From positions 4,157,887 to 4,221,886 of the forward strand of contig CM022666.1 of the NCBI GenBank assembly GCA_012295275.1: a DNA stretch of 64,000 bases, written 5' to 3'. Under the pieces are notes generated by a model. The model did no database searches. It saw nothing but the letters and a program-made list of their open reading frames with translations, and had not been told where the DNA came from. The stretch comes from Chrysomallon squamiferum. Lineage: Eukaryota > Mollusca > Gastropoda > Neomphalida > Peltospiridae. Made by a program: the position numbers and the translations under genes. Within the stretch, counting starts at the first letter, position 1. Each line of letters opens with the position of its first letter. Shown piece after piece: positions 24,323 to 38,033 of the stretch.

Positions 24323-24649
24323 GTTAAAAAAAAAACATTTTTTTTTTTTTATTTTCATTAACATTAATATATTCGTTTATAAATTTAACATTTTTAAAAA
24401 CAAAAACATTTCTTTTATTGCAAATTCAGGTGTGTACGTGTGTTTGCAAAATTACAATTTTAAAAATAAACAGCTATGTTTATAAAATATTTATTTATTT
24501 TCCAGTTTACTCTGTACAGTGGACTGCTAGGTGTCGCAGGTGTACTGTTTATCACCAGAGCTTTGTACGCCTCCATTAGTAGTGGAGAGAGAAGATTCAG
24601 CTGCTGCCAACAGGAAGAACAAGAATTTCTTGTGGAAGATCCCAGCTAG
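20587..24649 (+). CDS. SLC19A: SLC19-family vitamin (thiamine/folate) transporter
   Basis: Five coding exons: 20587-20727, 20978-21958, 22702-22891, 23843-23984, 24506-24649, all with GT-AG borders and compatible phases. The product is about 532 aa; vertebrate SLC19A2 is about 497. Family signs are the N-terminal YGFFKEFCPLVPFLTPYL, the exon 1-2 junction SEIYP, YKPVIIFGAGASIATW, and in the second half WSLWY, QYSEELW and YNGAVEAIAALLG. The family has 12 membrane segments and imports thiamine or reduced folate at the plasma membrane. A large, variable hydrophilic loop lies in exon 2 (about residues 190-295). One base is missing near 21809-21810: the frame ending EPLS must shift to continue as WSLWY. 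Total exon length is 3n+2, consistent with a single deletion. Which of SLC19A1, A2 or A3 it matches best cannot be decided by eye. Confidence 0.85.
23340..23835. repeat. Degenerate minisatellite in SLC19A intron 3
   Basis: About four to five copies of a 110-150 bp unit. Each contains a TATTTTAAAATA palindrome (full form AGTATTTTAAAATACT), then TGAATATTATTATTACTTAGTAAATTG and a CACACAC-rich tail. The last copy runs directly into the acceptor of exon 4 (23843). Confidence 0.75.
24291..24320. repeat. (TA)n microsatellite in SLC19A intron 4
   Basis: Perfect TA dinucleotide run, preceded by TGTGTG. Confidence 0.85.
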
Positions 24650-24939
24650 TTGTCATGACAACAGGAAGCATATTTAAGAAGTTTTAAAAACGTTTATCGA
24701 CTATGAAATACTGGAAGAGAATTAATTAACATATTAAAAAAATCAGTTTGTTTTTTTTTTTTTTTTTTATAGTTTACTAATTCAATTACCTGTGGTTCAG
24801 CTGTGAATTTTAGTGCAAGCAAGCCTGTCCTGGGCCCAGAGTTATGGTGCTTTTTTTGTGTTTTGTTGGCAGTATTTGAAAATAATCTGTAAAAAAGAGA
24901 AAGTGGTGATTTATTTTCATGTAATTTGCTCAGAGTAGA

Positions 24940-25020
24940 AGCAGCTACTAGTATTCGAACCCATAACCTACCATTCTTAAATTTATTGGAGTGTCTGTTG
25001 TATTAAAAGTGAAGTAAAGA
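24940..25020 (-). repeat. tRNA-derived SINE-like remnant
   Basis: On the minus strand GGTTCGAATAC (24961-24951) is a good RNA polymerase III B-box, preceded by a tRNA-like arm. No intact cloverleaf is visible, so this is not called a tRNA gene. Confidence 0.4.
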
Positions 25021-25599
25021 GACAAATCAGGCAAATAAAATAAAATAAAATAAACAGATAAAAAGGGTTTAAAATGGAGAAAAGTCAAAAAACAAGAAAA
25101 GAACATGAAGATGAAAAGCGATGAGTGAATGAAAGAATGTAAGCAAAATATTGTAAACAAATTTTTTCAGAATATTTTAAAAAATCAAACGATGACTAAA
25201 GATGTCAGAAAGATTAGTAAATGAAAGAAACAAAAAAAAAAGATCAAGTGGTAAGTGAGATTAAATGAGATTAAGGACAATTAAGGAGATTAAGGAGCTT
25301 ATTGTATAATCTGTCTAATAATTATATACAGAAATATGAAAGAAAAATATTTTACTGAAGGAAGAAAAACAGGAAAAAAAGAGACAAGAAACAAAGCAAA
25401 TGACAGAAAAAGGAAATGAAATGAATTAATTTTGGATGCAAAAAAAAAATTGTTTAAAATAGCAAATTTTTATATTTATGTAATAATTAGTGGCATTCTT
25501 CAGTCATGCTTAATCTAGTCGTTATTATTTTTATCATACGTTTTCAAACAACTAAATTGTGTAATAAAAATTATACACATAAAAGCAAGTGCACAATCT

Positions 25600-25905
25600 C
25601 AGTGAAAAAGATTGAGCTGCAACTGCATATCGAAGACTAAAGGCCCTAATTCATGATATATATATTTGCTATAAGACATGCCTATAATCCTTACTTTGAC
25701 CTTGGTTTTGATGTAACAACTATTCTTAACTTTACTAGATGTTGATGTCAAAACTGATGTCAAAAGAAAGCTTGTCGTGGCACATCGCTGAAGTTTGTAA
25801 CTCAGGACATTATTTGTAAACTGAGACAAAAATTGCCTAAATATTATGATTCGTAATCTGATTTGTTCATACTTAGAGGTGTTCATAACCTGAGGTTCCA
25901 CTGTA
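25600..25905 (-). mobile_element. Possible MITE end (CAGTGGAACC terminus with TA)
   Basis: On the minus strand the sequence begins CAGTGGAACCTCAGG immediately after a TA dinucleotide (25904-25905), a terminus type common in non-autonomous DNA transposons of invertebrates. The opposite terminus is not evident, so the left boundary is a guess. Confidence 0.3.
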
Positions 25906-26383
25906 ATATCTTTCTAAAATACTTGTATAAAGATATTATTAAGATAAAGTTTAGATACTGTTAACTGGAATCTGCCCAACGTTATTATAAACATATATAA
26001 TTTTTGTGATCAGATTTGTTTTGATTAAGTTTTGTTGTTATTCGTTAATATTTAGCATTGTTTTTAATGAAACCTCTTTTTCACCTCAAATTATTTTGCA
26101 TATTTTAAAGAAATTATTTACAAAGTCAGTATTATGATGTATTTACAATTTAACAAAAGCTCATTTTATTTGTGCGTGCTTTGTATGTATGTGTTGTGTA
26201 TGATTTATATGTGTGTATACATATTTGTTATGGAAAACACTTTAGAAAAGTCACCTTATCATTATGTGATGTATTCTCACTTTACATATTATTTAATTTT
26301 TGAAAAACAATTAAAATAAAAAATTTATACAATTAAATAAATAAATGAAAAAATAAAAATATTAAAAAACTACTACAACTATT

Positions 26384-26418
<35 letters not shown>

Positions 26419-27924
26419 TTATTATTATTAATAAATGAAAATAACAACAGCAGTAATAATAATAAAAATAAAATATATTACTTATGACCAGATTATTTTG
26501 ACTATGGTATATCACAGGCACATGACCCTTGCCCCTTGACCCTGTGTGAGTTCTTTCAATTATCTTCCATTCCAATCTCTGCTGCATGACTGCATTTCAA
26601 AAGATATGGTTTTTACTTTGAAGTTTGATGCTGTATTGTATTTTTCAGTATAGTTGAGGTCTTATTTATCTTTTTAAATTTTGTTTAAGGTATGTCAGAT
26701 TGACATCCAATAACAAGCTTAGACAAATCCATTAACTGATTATTTAAAATTAATAATGTGCTTCATGGTTTTGTTAAACCAGTGTTTTTTCATGCAGTAC
26801 CTGATAGTAGAAAATTACTTAGTGCTGTAATAGTGGGGTTAAAACTAATTTTCAGTTGTGAAGGCTGGATATACGATTGGTGTTTAACTCAAGACCTATG
26901 TTTGTAAGTAAAATATCCCATCATTCTAAAAACAAATAACTTGAGTGCCAAAATCATTAACATTAGAAAGTTTAAAATTGATTTGTGCAGCATACATTCC
27001 ATGTAGCTTTTTCATGTGTATGGGTGATTGTTATTAGTGTTTTCATGTTTAACTTCTATCAATTTTAATTTAATTTAAGATCACCCTGCAGTGATGTGAT
27101 TAAAATGGAATAAAAATATAGATATTTTACAAGTGTTACTAGCAACTAATCTTTGTTAACAATAAATTTTAATAATTCACGTGACCCAACTAAACAAATT
27201 TCTGATTTATTGGGAAGGGAAGAGTAGAGTAAATAATTGGGAAATAATTATTAATCAGTTTATCAGATGGTTATTAAAAAAAAACCTGAAAAAGCAATTG
27301 TGACATGATAAAGAAAAAATGGCAAACTTGATGTAGTTCATGTTTTCTCAAATGTTAATTTTATATAAAAGAATATAAAGCATTTTTAGGCTGTTAATTT
27401 AGTTCCCATAATACCAAATACATTTCAACTTATTTCTGGTGTGCCAGATTATATATCACTGTGTCTCAAGAAATAAACTGTATTATGAACAAAACTATAT
27501 TTAGACTACTCATTCTGTTAACATCATCACAGGTATAATTTACACTGATTTCAGATTTATATTTCACCATGACTTGTAAAATACACTATAATACTTAAGC
27601 AGAGTTTGTTTTAGTTTTTAATTTCCAGTTGCTGCTTAGTTAAGTAATGTTATCTGTGTAAATTTTTCAGATTTAAAAAAACAAAAAATAATAATACTTC
27701 CATTCCAGGAAAATATCAAGAATATTTCCATTGTCATCATCCTTTCATTACAATTACTTGTCTAAATATTGATTTAATTTTTGATATTTTTGTTTCTTTT
27801 TTTTTAAATCAAAAGATAAAATTGATGTTTATTCAGTGTGTATAAAATTTGTAATTAGTTTTGGGACGAAAAAATATTTTGCTTATAAATGTAAAAAAAA
27901 AAACGTAGATCATATATTGGATAT

Positions 27925-28005
27925 CCCTAGAGCTGTCAGCTCAGTAGTAACCTGCCTGAGAAAGAGATATATATTTACAAGTGAGTGGAATCCCTGTGAA
28001 TGTAT
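27925..28005 (+). repeat. tRNA-like (SINE) remnant with A-box
   Basis: GTCAGCTCAGTAGTA (27935-27949) fits a tRNA A-box/D-arm. GTGGAATCCC (27985-27994) is a degraded B-box at the expected distance. Confidence 0.35.
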
Positions 28006-29171
28006 GTAAATAACAGTCCATTTTGTACATTTATCTTGAAAAGGACCATCTACGAATTGTACAAACCCAGTATCCATAATTTATTACCCAATAGAAGCTT
28101 ATTGTATCTTAATATTATTTTAAAAAAAACTAACAAAAAGCCAACCAGCCAAAAAAAAAAAAAAAACAACAACAAAATGAGTGATTCTCTCCAATCATAA
28201 ATATCGTGTTTATTCAATAAAACCATTTCAATATTTTCAAATTTAATAAAGTTTTTGATTTACAATACAATATACAATCTTGATTTTCATACAGCAAACA
28301 AGGATGTCATTATATACAATGCAGATAATTATTAATATTTTTTAAAATTGATTAAATTGCGTAACTTTCTTACCAATAACTAGTAAAATTCATTTTGATA
28401 CACTTTTAAACACAAAACTAATGTTTTTTTAAGTTAGTGAAAATTGTCAATATTTGAAAGGATCAGAACCAATGTGGTCTTACAATGTTGTTTTTTTGAT
28501 AGCTGACAATTCTGGATATGTTTTATATAAAAAATTACATCTTATTATTGTCCTTGGCAAGTTCACAGTTAAACGTCACTGAAATATGTTAAACCCAACT
28601 AACATGGAAGGATTTTTTCAACATCTCTCACTATATGAACTGAAGACATTTTTTATTTACTACTATTTAAAAATTATTTTTCTTTTTTTTAATATCAGAC
28701 CACACTGATTCTCTCCCCTTTCAATTTAACCATGACAAAAAAGATGATAAAATAATTGTATTTATTTATTTATTCTGAAACTGAAAGAAACTGGAAAAAG
28801 TCAATAGAGCAAGATAAATGTAATTCAAAATTAAAAAAAATAATATTTTTTTTTTACTCTAATTTAAACAATTAAGAATTTAATAACAGTGAAGAATAAT
28901 AATCTGGATTTCTCACTGGGATAATCCCTGCAGTAATATTACGATGCAGAGATAATCTGTTTTAACTAGACGTCTCACACAATTCGGATTACTCAGTGAA
29001 AGACATGCTGACAAACAGACTGACAAACACACACTATCCTTAACAAATCTCAATACGAAAAAATATAATAATTTATAACAATACCTGCAGATTTAATTAA
29101 ACTGAAAACAATATAATTTGAACATCAACCCTTACTGATCAACATGTGCAAGGGTAGGACGTTGCTATGTC

Positions 29172-29185
29172 GTTTCCATGGTAAC
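29172..29185. promoter_or_regulatory. RFX-type X-box motif
   Basis: GTTTCCATGGTAAC matches the palindromic X-box bound by RFX factors except at one position in each half. There is no gene start nearby, so it is isolated and may be chance. Confidence 0.25.
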
Positions 29186-29940
29186 AGTGTTTCTTGGCTC
29201 CCATGCACTAAAATATTTTTCTTTGTTGATCACCATTTTACATACTGACTTCCATAATTCATAAACACAATGGAGGAATAACAACAGTGAACTAAAATAA
29301 GTAAACAGTAATAATAAATAAAACTGAATGATAATAATGTTTGTTTTTAAAATCTCATACAAATCCAGGATGTGCTGGTCGAACGATTTGGGATTATTCC
29401 TGTTCCTGACTGAAAAATGTTTACATTCATTTACATTGTGGGGTATCAATTTTTTATACTGTTAAATAAAGATTCAAAATTTCTTATGTTATCCCATGAA
29501 ACAAAAACAAAAAAAATAACAACAATAATAACAATAATAATAATATTTAAAAAATAAATAATAAATAATAATAAAAATAATAAGTAAATAAATAAGTTAA
29601 AATCCTTGATTTGACATTCGTAACAAAAAACTACATTTAACAAATGATCTCAGAAGGTTAATGACTAGGTAAAATTCTTTTTATTGTTAACTAAACAAAT
29701 TAAAAAAAAAAAAAAAGTTTTTTAATTTAACCTTTACTTTTTACAGTGTTAAAATGTCTTCAGTTTTAGTGAAATCTTTAAGACTGTTTTGCAGACACTG
29801 TATTGTGACCTGAGGGAGTAACTAGTTTGTTTATTTTCAGCCAGATTACAATAAAATTAAATAAAGTCATGATACAGAATAATAGATTCTTAAAAAAAAA
29901 AAAAAAAAAAAAAAAAATTTAACAACTAAATTATTGAAGT

Positions 29941-30020
29941 TCAGACCATCCACCACTTGGATTTGAACCAGTATACTTGCTTTTTGAGACCAGCATTCCT
30001 TAAAATGAGCTACCAGTGAA
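29941..30020 (-). repeat. tRNA-like (SINE) remnant
   Basis: Minus strand: GGTAGCTCA (30014-30006) as A-box, an anticodon-like arm TGCT...AGCA, and GGTTCAAATCC (29969-29959) as B-box, in tRNA order and spacing. The acceptor ends do not pair, so a decayed tRNA or SINE is more likely than a working tRNA gene. Confidence 0.45.
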
Positions 30021-32008
30021 ATTCTTACTAGTTAATGAATGTTAAAAAAAAACATACTTAACATCATTATATTACAGTATCAGTTCTCTAACTTACGGCC
30101 ATTTTTTTTTTTTTTTTTTGGCAAATGGCAATGCATTAGAGATTTCAAAGAAAAGTTAAATATCTTTTTCAGGTGCAGATATTCAAACTGTAATTCTTAC
30201 TTATTCAAGTTTCTCGACTGCAAAAAAAACACCCCAAAACATTTATTTTAAGCAGAGTCATTTTGTGAGTTTTAAACATCATTTACCAAGTTTTGGTAAC
30301 TGGATGAAAATGGCAGACTAAGATGCTTACAGCATTTGCTCATCTCAGTTTTTTTCAAAACCACTGAAATAATAATGTTTGCAAAAGCAAGTTCTCAAGA
30401 CTTAATAAATTGTTAATCTAACTAATGGTAATGCTGAATGTCGGTTTAAACTAATATCTAATATCTCAGCATATTTAATAAACTGGCAGTGCGTAACATT
30501 GATTAACAACATTTTTTTAAAACTGTTCCAAGTATTTAATTAATTAGCTCTGTGAACCATATGCAGCTTTCAAAATAAATAATTACCAAAATTCTTTGAG
30601 ATCTGTAAAAAAGATTGTAAACATATTGACCATCTCATACGAGAATCCAAATCCATTGCTGATTCAGATACGATTTTAGTCACCATAATTTGAAAATTTT
30701 CGTGGGCTCCCATTCAAACCCATCCCATTATATTAGTGACGCCATTAGTGTACCTGACTGCTGTTGTTTCTTATTTCTGTCCTTATTCTTCTATTATTAT
30801 TACATGTTCAAAACTATCTCCATCCATGTCTGGAATAAATCAGATGCTTCTCATGAAATGAAGAGTAAACACTATTACTATCACTATTACTGTTGTTGTT
30901 TGTTATTACTACTACTATTATTATTATTACTGTTACTGTTATCATTATTGTTGTTGTTCTTGCTATTGTTACTATAACATTATTATTATTATTACTACTA
31001 CAGAATATTTTAATTTAAAATGGTTAAGAACTCTGAATAAATCCTAGAGCACTGTCACTAATTCAACACCATTATAATTTTCAACTGATTTTATGTTTAT
31101 CAGACCAGTTGAAAATCCTGTGATACATTTATGATAAACAATTATTTCATTATAAACTTTATTACCAGACAGATGGTTTCTGTTATACTGTTGTTGTGAT
31201 AATTTAAATATAAAAACCAGCCCAAATACACTCAACATGTTTGACTTCTTTCTTAGTATTTTCAAAATCAGGGTAGATAACTGCTGCAAATTCTCACAGC
31301 TTTGTTTTATGAGGGGCCAGTCATGTCTCAGCTACAGACAGGAATTGATCAAAACGGTAATATTATTTGTTTCAATTAGTTGAGAAAGGATAGGAGAGAG
31401 TTAATAATGATCAGTGGCTTAGCTTAATCACTAATCCAGTAGGATATTTAGAGGTATTTTGAAAAGGTTGTTTTAACCTGATCATGTGGTTTGTGAAAAG
31501 AACACCAGTATAGTAAATCTCAGCTCTCAATTATTTTGGATTTGAGATGGTCGACTTGTACTATAACAGATCAGACCTCTTTAAAAATAACTCATTCATT
31601 TTTTTTTTTTTCTGTCTTTAAATTTCTTATATACTTAGTGTATGTAAGATTATTAAATTATTTTAATATGGTTTTTAAATATTCAAAATAGAAGTTTCTA
31701 ATCATTGTGAAATAAAAAAAATTTATAATGATGTAACTAAAAAATAAAACATAAAAAAATTCGATAAAATATTAACAAACAAACAAACAAAAAAATTACC
31801 CTGTGATTCATTCAATTTTTCTTTTCATTCGGCATACATTTTATTTAATTATACATTTTTATTTTTATTTATCATTATTCAATTTTTTTTAAATCTTTTT
31901 TTTACTCCTAACTAATTACTTTATCTACTTTTCTTTAAACCTCCCCAAAAACCCAACAAATACTGAAATAATTTAACAAAAATTCATTACCATCTTTTCC
32001 CTCTTTAT

Positions 32009-32018
32009 ATATATATAT

Positions 32019-32060
<42 letters not shown>
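32009..32060. repeat. (TA)n microsatellite
   Basis: Interrupted TA dinucleotide run followed by a poly(T) tract. Confidence 0.85.
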
Positions 32061-32065
<5 letters not shown>

Positions 32066-32270
32066 TTTTTTTTTTTTTTTTTGAGAACCAGAATATTGAA
32101 TATCTAATAATATAAAAAAATAAGAACAGTTCATACTGGATTGTAATAATAAGTTCCAAATATCAACTGGCCTAAATTTCGCATATTATGCTTCGCCAGA
32201 GACGAAGGTTAAAACTAGCGTATGTATATGTACACATGAGATAGATGAATGTACTAAAGGGAAGTGTGTG

Positions 32271-32550
32271 TTAATTGAAGTGAAATTTAAATGAAAAGCC
32301 ACCACCACCGAATGGATTAAATCCATGCTGGAATGGATTTCCTGACTGGTCTTCTGGATCTAATGGATCTTCTCCATTGTCAAATCGCTGCCTTTTTTCT
32401 GAAAATAGAAAACTGGGCATGTAAGCTAACTAACTAAATAAATAAATAAATAAAATAAACCTGTTTATAAAAATGTGTAAGACAATAAATAATTCAGTCA
32501 ATCAAAATAAATAAACAAATGTATATATATTGTTTTTGTGTTAATAAATA

Positions 32551-32593
<43 letters not shown>

Positions 32594-33138
32594 ATTAAGA
32601 ATGAAAAATAAATTAATAAATTAATAAATAATGCCATTATAACCAAGCATTTTCGTATTTTCTTGAAATTAGAAATAGTTGGGGTGATGGGGGGGTGGAG
32701 TTATTAAGAAAACAACTGCAGCTCGGAGTCCTAAGTTCAACCCTTTATTTCCCATTCTAACCACTATCTTTGACAAAGTTTATCAAACACTAAACTATAT
32801 GTATGAAAAAGATTCCTTGCTGCTCTATAATAACAAAAGTTTGCTGAACAACAGAAACAGGTTTTCTTTATCACAATCATCATTATAAAAAATAAAAAAA
32901 TAAAAAAATTTAAAAGTTGTTTTTTTGTTGTCAGTATCTTGGTTTTTATTATTAACAGCACACATAAGATATACCTGGATCTGTTAAAACTTCTTTTGCT
33001 GCTGCTAGATCAATGAACATCTTTTCTGCTTTTTTCTTATCATCTCCTTCATACTTATCTGGATGCCAGACCTTGGCGAGATCACGATAAGCTTTTAATA
33101 TCTGTTTCTTTTTGGCATTTCTGGAAAAAATTACAAAG

Positions 33139-33169
<31 letters not shown>

Positions 33170-34010
33170 TTATACTAAAAATAACAATAATAATAAAAAA
33201 TAATAATAATAATAATAATAATATTATACTAAAAATAACAATAATAATAATAAATAATAATAATATACTAAAAATAACAGTAATAATAATAAAAAAAATT
33301 AATAATAATAACAAATAATAGTAAATAATAAATAATAATTAATAATAATAATAAATAATAAATAAATAATAATAATTTTTTTAAAATATTTATTTTAAAA
33401 ATAATAACAAAAACAATAATATTTTGTAAAAAAATTACACATACTTTTAACCTTTAACCTTTTATAATGCAATTTATACATACTTATTAACACCTAATAT
33501 TTTGTAATAAAATTTACATAAACATTTTAATCCTAATATTTTGTAATAAGATTTACATAAACATTTTAACACTTAAATTCTGTAATAAAACTTAAGACTG
33601 TTTTTAACATTTAACATTTTGTAATGAAATATACACATACCTTTTGACACCTAATATTTTGTAATAATCTCTTTTCTGTGACTGTTTAAGTAATTTCTGT
33701 GCTTTGTTCAAACCTTCCTGTACACGTCTGTTATCTTCGTCTATTTGTTGAGCTTTTTGAAAATCATTTATAGCTGAAAATAAAATTCATAAACTCTTGA
33801 ATAAACACAGAAGAGTAAGAAGAAGAAAAAAAGCAAAGAAAGAGTGAAGAATGAATATAGAGAATAATAATAGTAGCAGTAGTAGTATTAGTAGTTGTAG
33901 CAGTGGTGGTAGTAAAAGTAGTATTAGTTGTAGCTCCAGTAGTAGTAGTGATATTGGTAGTATTAATAGTAGTAGCAGATGTAGAGTAGTAAGCAGCAAT
34001 AGTGGTAGTG

Positions 34011-34041
<31 letters not shown>

Positions 34042-36060
34042 CATATATATTTAATTAAACAACACTTTAACAGTATCAACACAACAAAAGCCAGTCAAAC
34101 AAATTTTCTAAATACTTTCATTAATGTCCAGTAACAATGAAAGAATACTGCATCTGTTTGGATTGGGAAAAACAGTGACTCACCTGCTTGATAATCTTCA
34201 TTGAGTATATGAGCTTCTGCATGATCTATATAAGCATTTATGTTATGTGCATCAATTTCTAAAACCTCCTCACAAGCTGAAAATGCTTCTTTTATATGAC
34301 CTGCCTGCAATGTATAAATTAATAAAATTTAAAATAATAATAAAAAATATTTAAAAAAATGTATAAAAAAACTAAAAACAATTAAAAAAAAATCAAAACC
34401 CCAAACCCACAACCAAAAACCCCAACAATACCAAAACAAAATAAAAAATAAAAAATAAATAAAAAAATATAAATAAAGTAAGTCTTTTCATTCTCCTGTT
34501 CTGTTTCTCCTCAACCACTACAAAACAAATATCTCTTAAAGTGCTATATAACAGAAGTATATCCATGAAAAAAAAAAACAGTGCTCCCAGTTCATATGTA
34601 GGTTATATCCTCTCTATGAATACTTGATGGTTATGTCCCTTCACTTATTATAGAATAGTGTCAATTCTTTCACTAATTTATAAAAGTTAGGTCCTGTAAC
34701 CCATTACAGAATAGAGTGAAACTCCTTCTCCCATGAAACAGAGTTAATTCCCTTCCCAAATTTATGTTTTATATCTTTTCACCCATTACAAAACAGAGTT
34801 AATTCCCTTCACAGATTTATCAAAATTATGTCCCTTTGCTCATTAAAAAATAGAGTTAAATCCCTTCTCTGATTTAGAAAAATTATGTCCCCTCAACGGT
34901 TTATAAAAGTTGTGTCCCTTAGTTGGTTTATAAAAGAGTTATGCCCCTTCGTTATAAAACAGAGTAATATTTTTGGACAAACTTACTTTGGAATGACAGT
35001 GACACATAAAAGAATGGGCTTGTAGAAAATAATGGTAAACTTTTGATTCTGTTTTTAGAATCTGTTTTGCTTTGTCTATGCACTCGTTATAGCGTTCGCT
35101 GTTACTAAGTTCCTGAGCTGATTGTAACTGTTTGACGAGCTTTTTGACTTTCTTGTAATGAGGATAACAGTCTTTGTGGTCGGGATCCAATTTAAGGCAC
35201 TCACGGATTTGTCTGAAAAAGAAATAGTTTATTTTAAAAAATACACTCAACACAATTGTGTGTATGTGTGTGTATATATTTATATATACGCATAGGCATG
35301 TGTGTATATGTTTGTATATGTATGAGTGTATATATTATTATAGATAAACATATTAAGTATAATTTGAAATGTTTAATATATGTAAAAATCATCGTTCAAG
35401 TAAGCACTGTAATCTTTACAATAAGAAATATAATTTATCTGTTGTTGCTGTCTGATAGTTAACTAAATATATAACAACATTACACTTTTAACTTTAAACA
35501 CACTCCTGCAAAGAAATAATGTGACATCTGTCTACTATTTATAAATCAATGAAAATCTCAGTAAGTATGTACACAAAGAAGTTTGAGGCTTTTGCACATC
35601 TGTGTCAATCTTTACATGAAAATATTATTTACACGTATCAATAAAATTTATATCGACGAAAGAAAGTAAATAAATGTCACACTGGAACATAAAGATTAAA
35701 GTGTTTATCTGGGTCTGAAAAGCTCAAAAGAAATCCTCATATATATGTGTGTGTGTTTATACGTGTCTCTCTGTATATATGTGTATATACTTATGTATAT
35801 ATGTGCATGTGTGTATATTATTGTTTAAAATCAAAAACTTCAAAAAATAAAAGATGATAATATACATACATATAAAATAAAAAGAAACAAAATGATATAT
35901 ATATATATATAAAAAAAAAATGTCAATGTGTACATATACACAAACATATAGACATATATACATACATTAATTAAGGAATAAAAATACACTTAACTCTGGT
36001 CATTCTGAATTAGGCAATGAAACAAACAAACTAATAAACAAATAAAAATAAATATGAATA

Positions 36061-36091
<31 letters not shown>

Positions 36092-36598
36092 ATATATAGA
36101 TAAACAGATATATAAACAGATAGATGGTCAGTATGGCAGGAAGATATATACATAGATAAATATACAAATAATTAAATAAATATATACACAGATAATCATA
36201 TAAACAAACAAACAAACAAATAAATAAAACAAACAAGCAAACAAACAAAGAAACAAACAAAATAAAACTTACATAAGAGATTCCTCAGCTTCACCCATGT
36301 TGTAGTGAATTTGACTCATTTTGAAAAATGCCTTCGTGTTGTCTGGTACCAGTTTTGTTGTCGAGCGAATGTCACCGATGGCTTTAAACTTGTCTCCAAC
36401 ATAAATATAACACTCACTACGAATTTCTCTCAGCTCTGGGTCCCAGGGACACAGCTGAAATCAATTAACAACATTTAATTATATTAAATTCTTTGTACAT
36501 TTATATTCATTCTGCATTAAAGTGACAATTTCACTTAAAATTCTTCAGATCCTGAAACTTAAAAAAAATTAAAAAAAAATATATATCTATATAAAATT

Positions 36599-36636
<38 letters not shown>

Positions 36637-37115
36637 TATTATATTATTATTATTTTTATTATTATTATATAAATTATAATATAACCAAAACAATAAGAAT
36701 AACAGATCTCCCTCTTAGGTTGATTCATTTTTATAATGAAAAATTATACAACTAATTGAATAACATTAATAGCTGAAAATTTTCATGACACCATTTTTTA
36801 GTAATAATTTATGCATTTTCTTTATGTATTGAGTTCTTCTCTATCAAATTATGGTGAGTTAAACACTATAAACAAAAACAAAAAAAGAGAAATTCTTCAA
36901 GGCTGTGTCCACCAGTTAATATTTTTTTAAAATATGCTGCAGCTATTTTTTTTGTTTATTTTTTATATTATTTTTAGGGTATTTTCTTCTTTATCCCTCT
37001 TTTACTCTTTTTAAAAAATATTAAAAAAATATTAAATAATAACAATTACAAAAAAAATGAAAAAAAAAAAAAAATATATAATAATGAAAAGTAAAAAAAA
37101 AAAAAAAAAATAAAA

Positions 37116-37156
<41 letters not shown>

Positions 37157-37992
37157 AAAATAAAGTAAAATAAAATAAAAAAGAATAAAAATAAAATAAA
37201 ATAGAGTTAGGTAGTTAAGTACTTACATCTATAAGTCTTGACAGTAATTCTATTGCTGGGTTAAAATCATGACTTTTATACAATTGTTTTGCATGTTTTA
37301 CATCTTCTTCTATATCCTCTGTTAAAGCAAACTGAGATTGTGCTTCTTGGTTATCTGGATCTCGTTTCAACTGAAAATAAGAAAATAAATAAATAAATAA
37401 ATATTAATAGTTATTTAATTATTTTTCGAAGCTTGGATATTATTAGGGTCTCTTTTTAACAGAAAACAAACAAACAAATGAAATACAACACAAAAAAGAA
37501 AAATTGAAAATCCCAAATAAAAACAGATGAATAAATAGATATTTATAATAGACATTTATAATAATAATCATTTATACTCTTTCTGAATTTATTATTATTA
37601 CTGAAAACATGAACATTATTAAATATATTTTTAATTAAAATTAAATAAATAAAAAAAATATATATAAATATTATTACTAATATATAAATAAATTAATATT
37701 AATTACTATTACTAGTGTTACTATTATGTTTTTAATCAAAGCTTGATCATGTTCTAAATTCCTTGTACTTAAAAATACATTAATAAGTGTAATTTCTTCT
37801 ATGGATATTATCATTAATATTATTAGAATTTTTACAAATTATTAAATCTGATTTTAGTGGAAAATAAATAACTATATTAAAAAAAAAATCTGTAATTAAT
37901 TATTTTATTATACAAATTATTGGATTTTGAAAATACATTAAAAATATTGAAATTGTTTATTTGATTTCTGTTATCATTGAAAACTTAATCAT

Positions 37993-38033
<41 letters not shown>

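Larger units (their letters stand above)
25020..32270. other. Gene-poor intergenic region
   Basis: 7.2 kb between the SLC19A stop and the end of DNAJC3. Short open frames occur by chance in AT-rich DNA and none has a recognisable domain. It contains (ACT)n at 26385-26420, mixed trinucleotide repeats at 30860-31005, poly(A) at 29892-29917, (TA)n at 32009-32060, and the SINE- and MITE-like pieces listed separately. Confidence 0.6.

Noticed and set aside
29941-30020. Possible intact tRNA gene
   Set aside because: A- and B-box-like sequences are present, but the acceptor stem does not pair and the anticodon arm is irregular.
32952-33314. Hydrophobic isoleucine/tyrosine-rich N-terminal extension of the J-domain frame
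   Set aside because: It is the translated intronic AAT repeat. The exon starts at 33120 after a TTCCAG acceptor.
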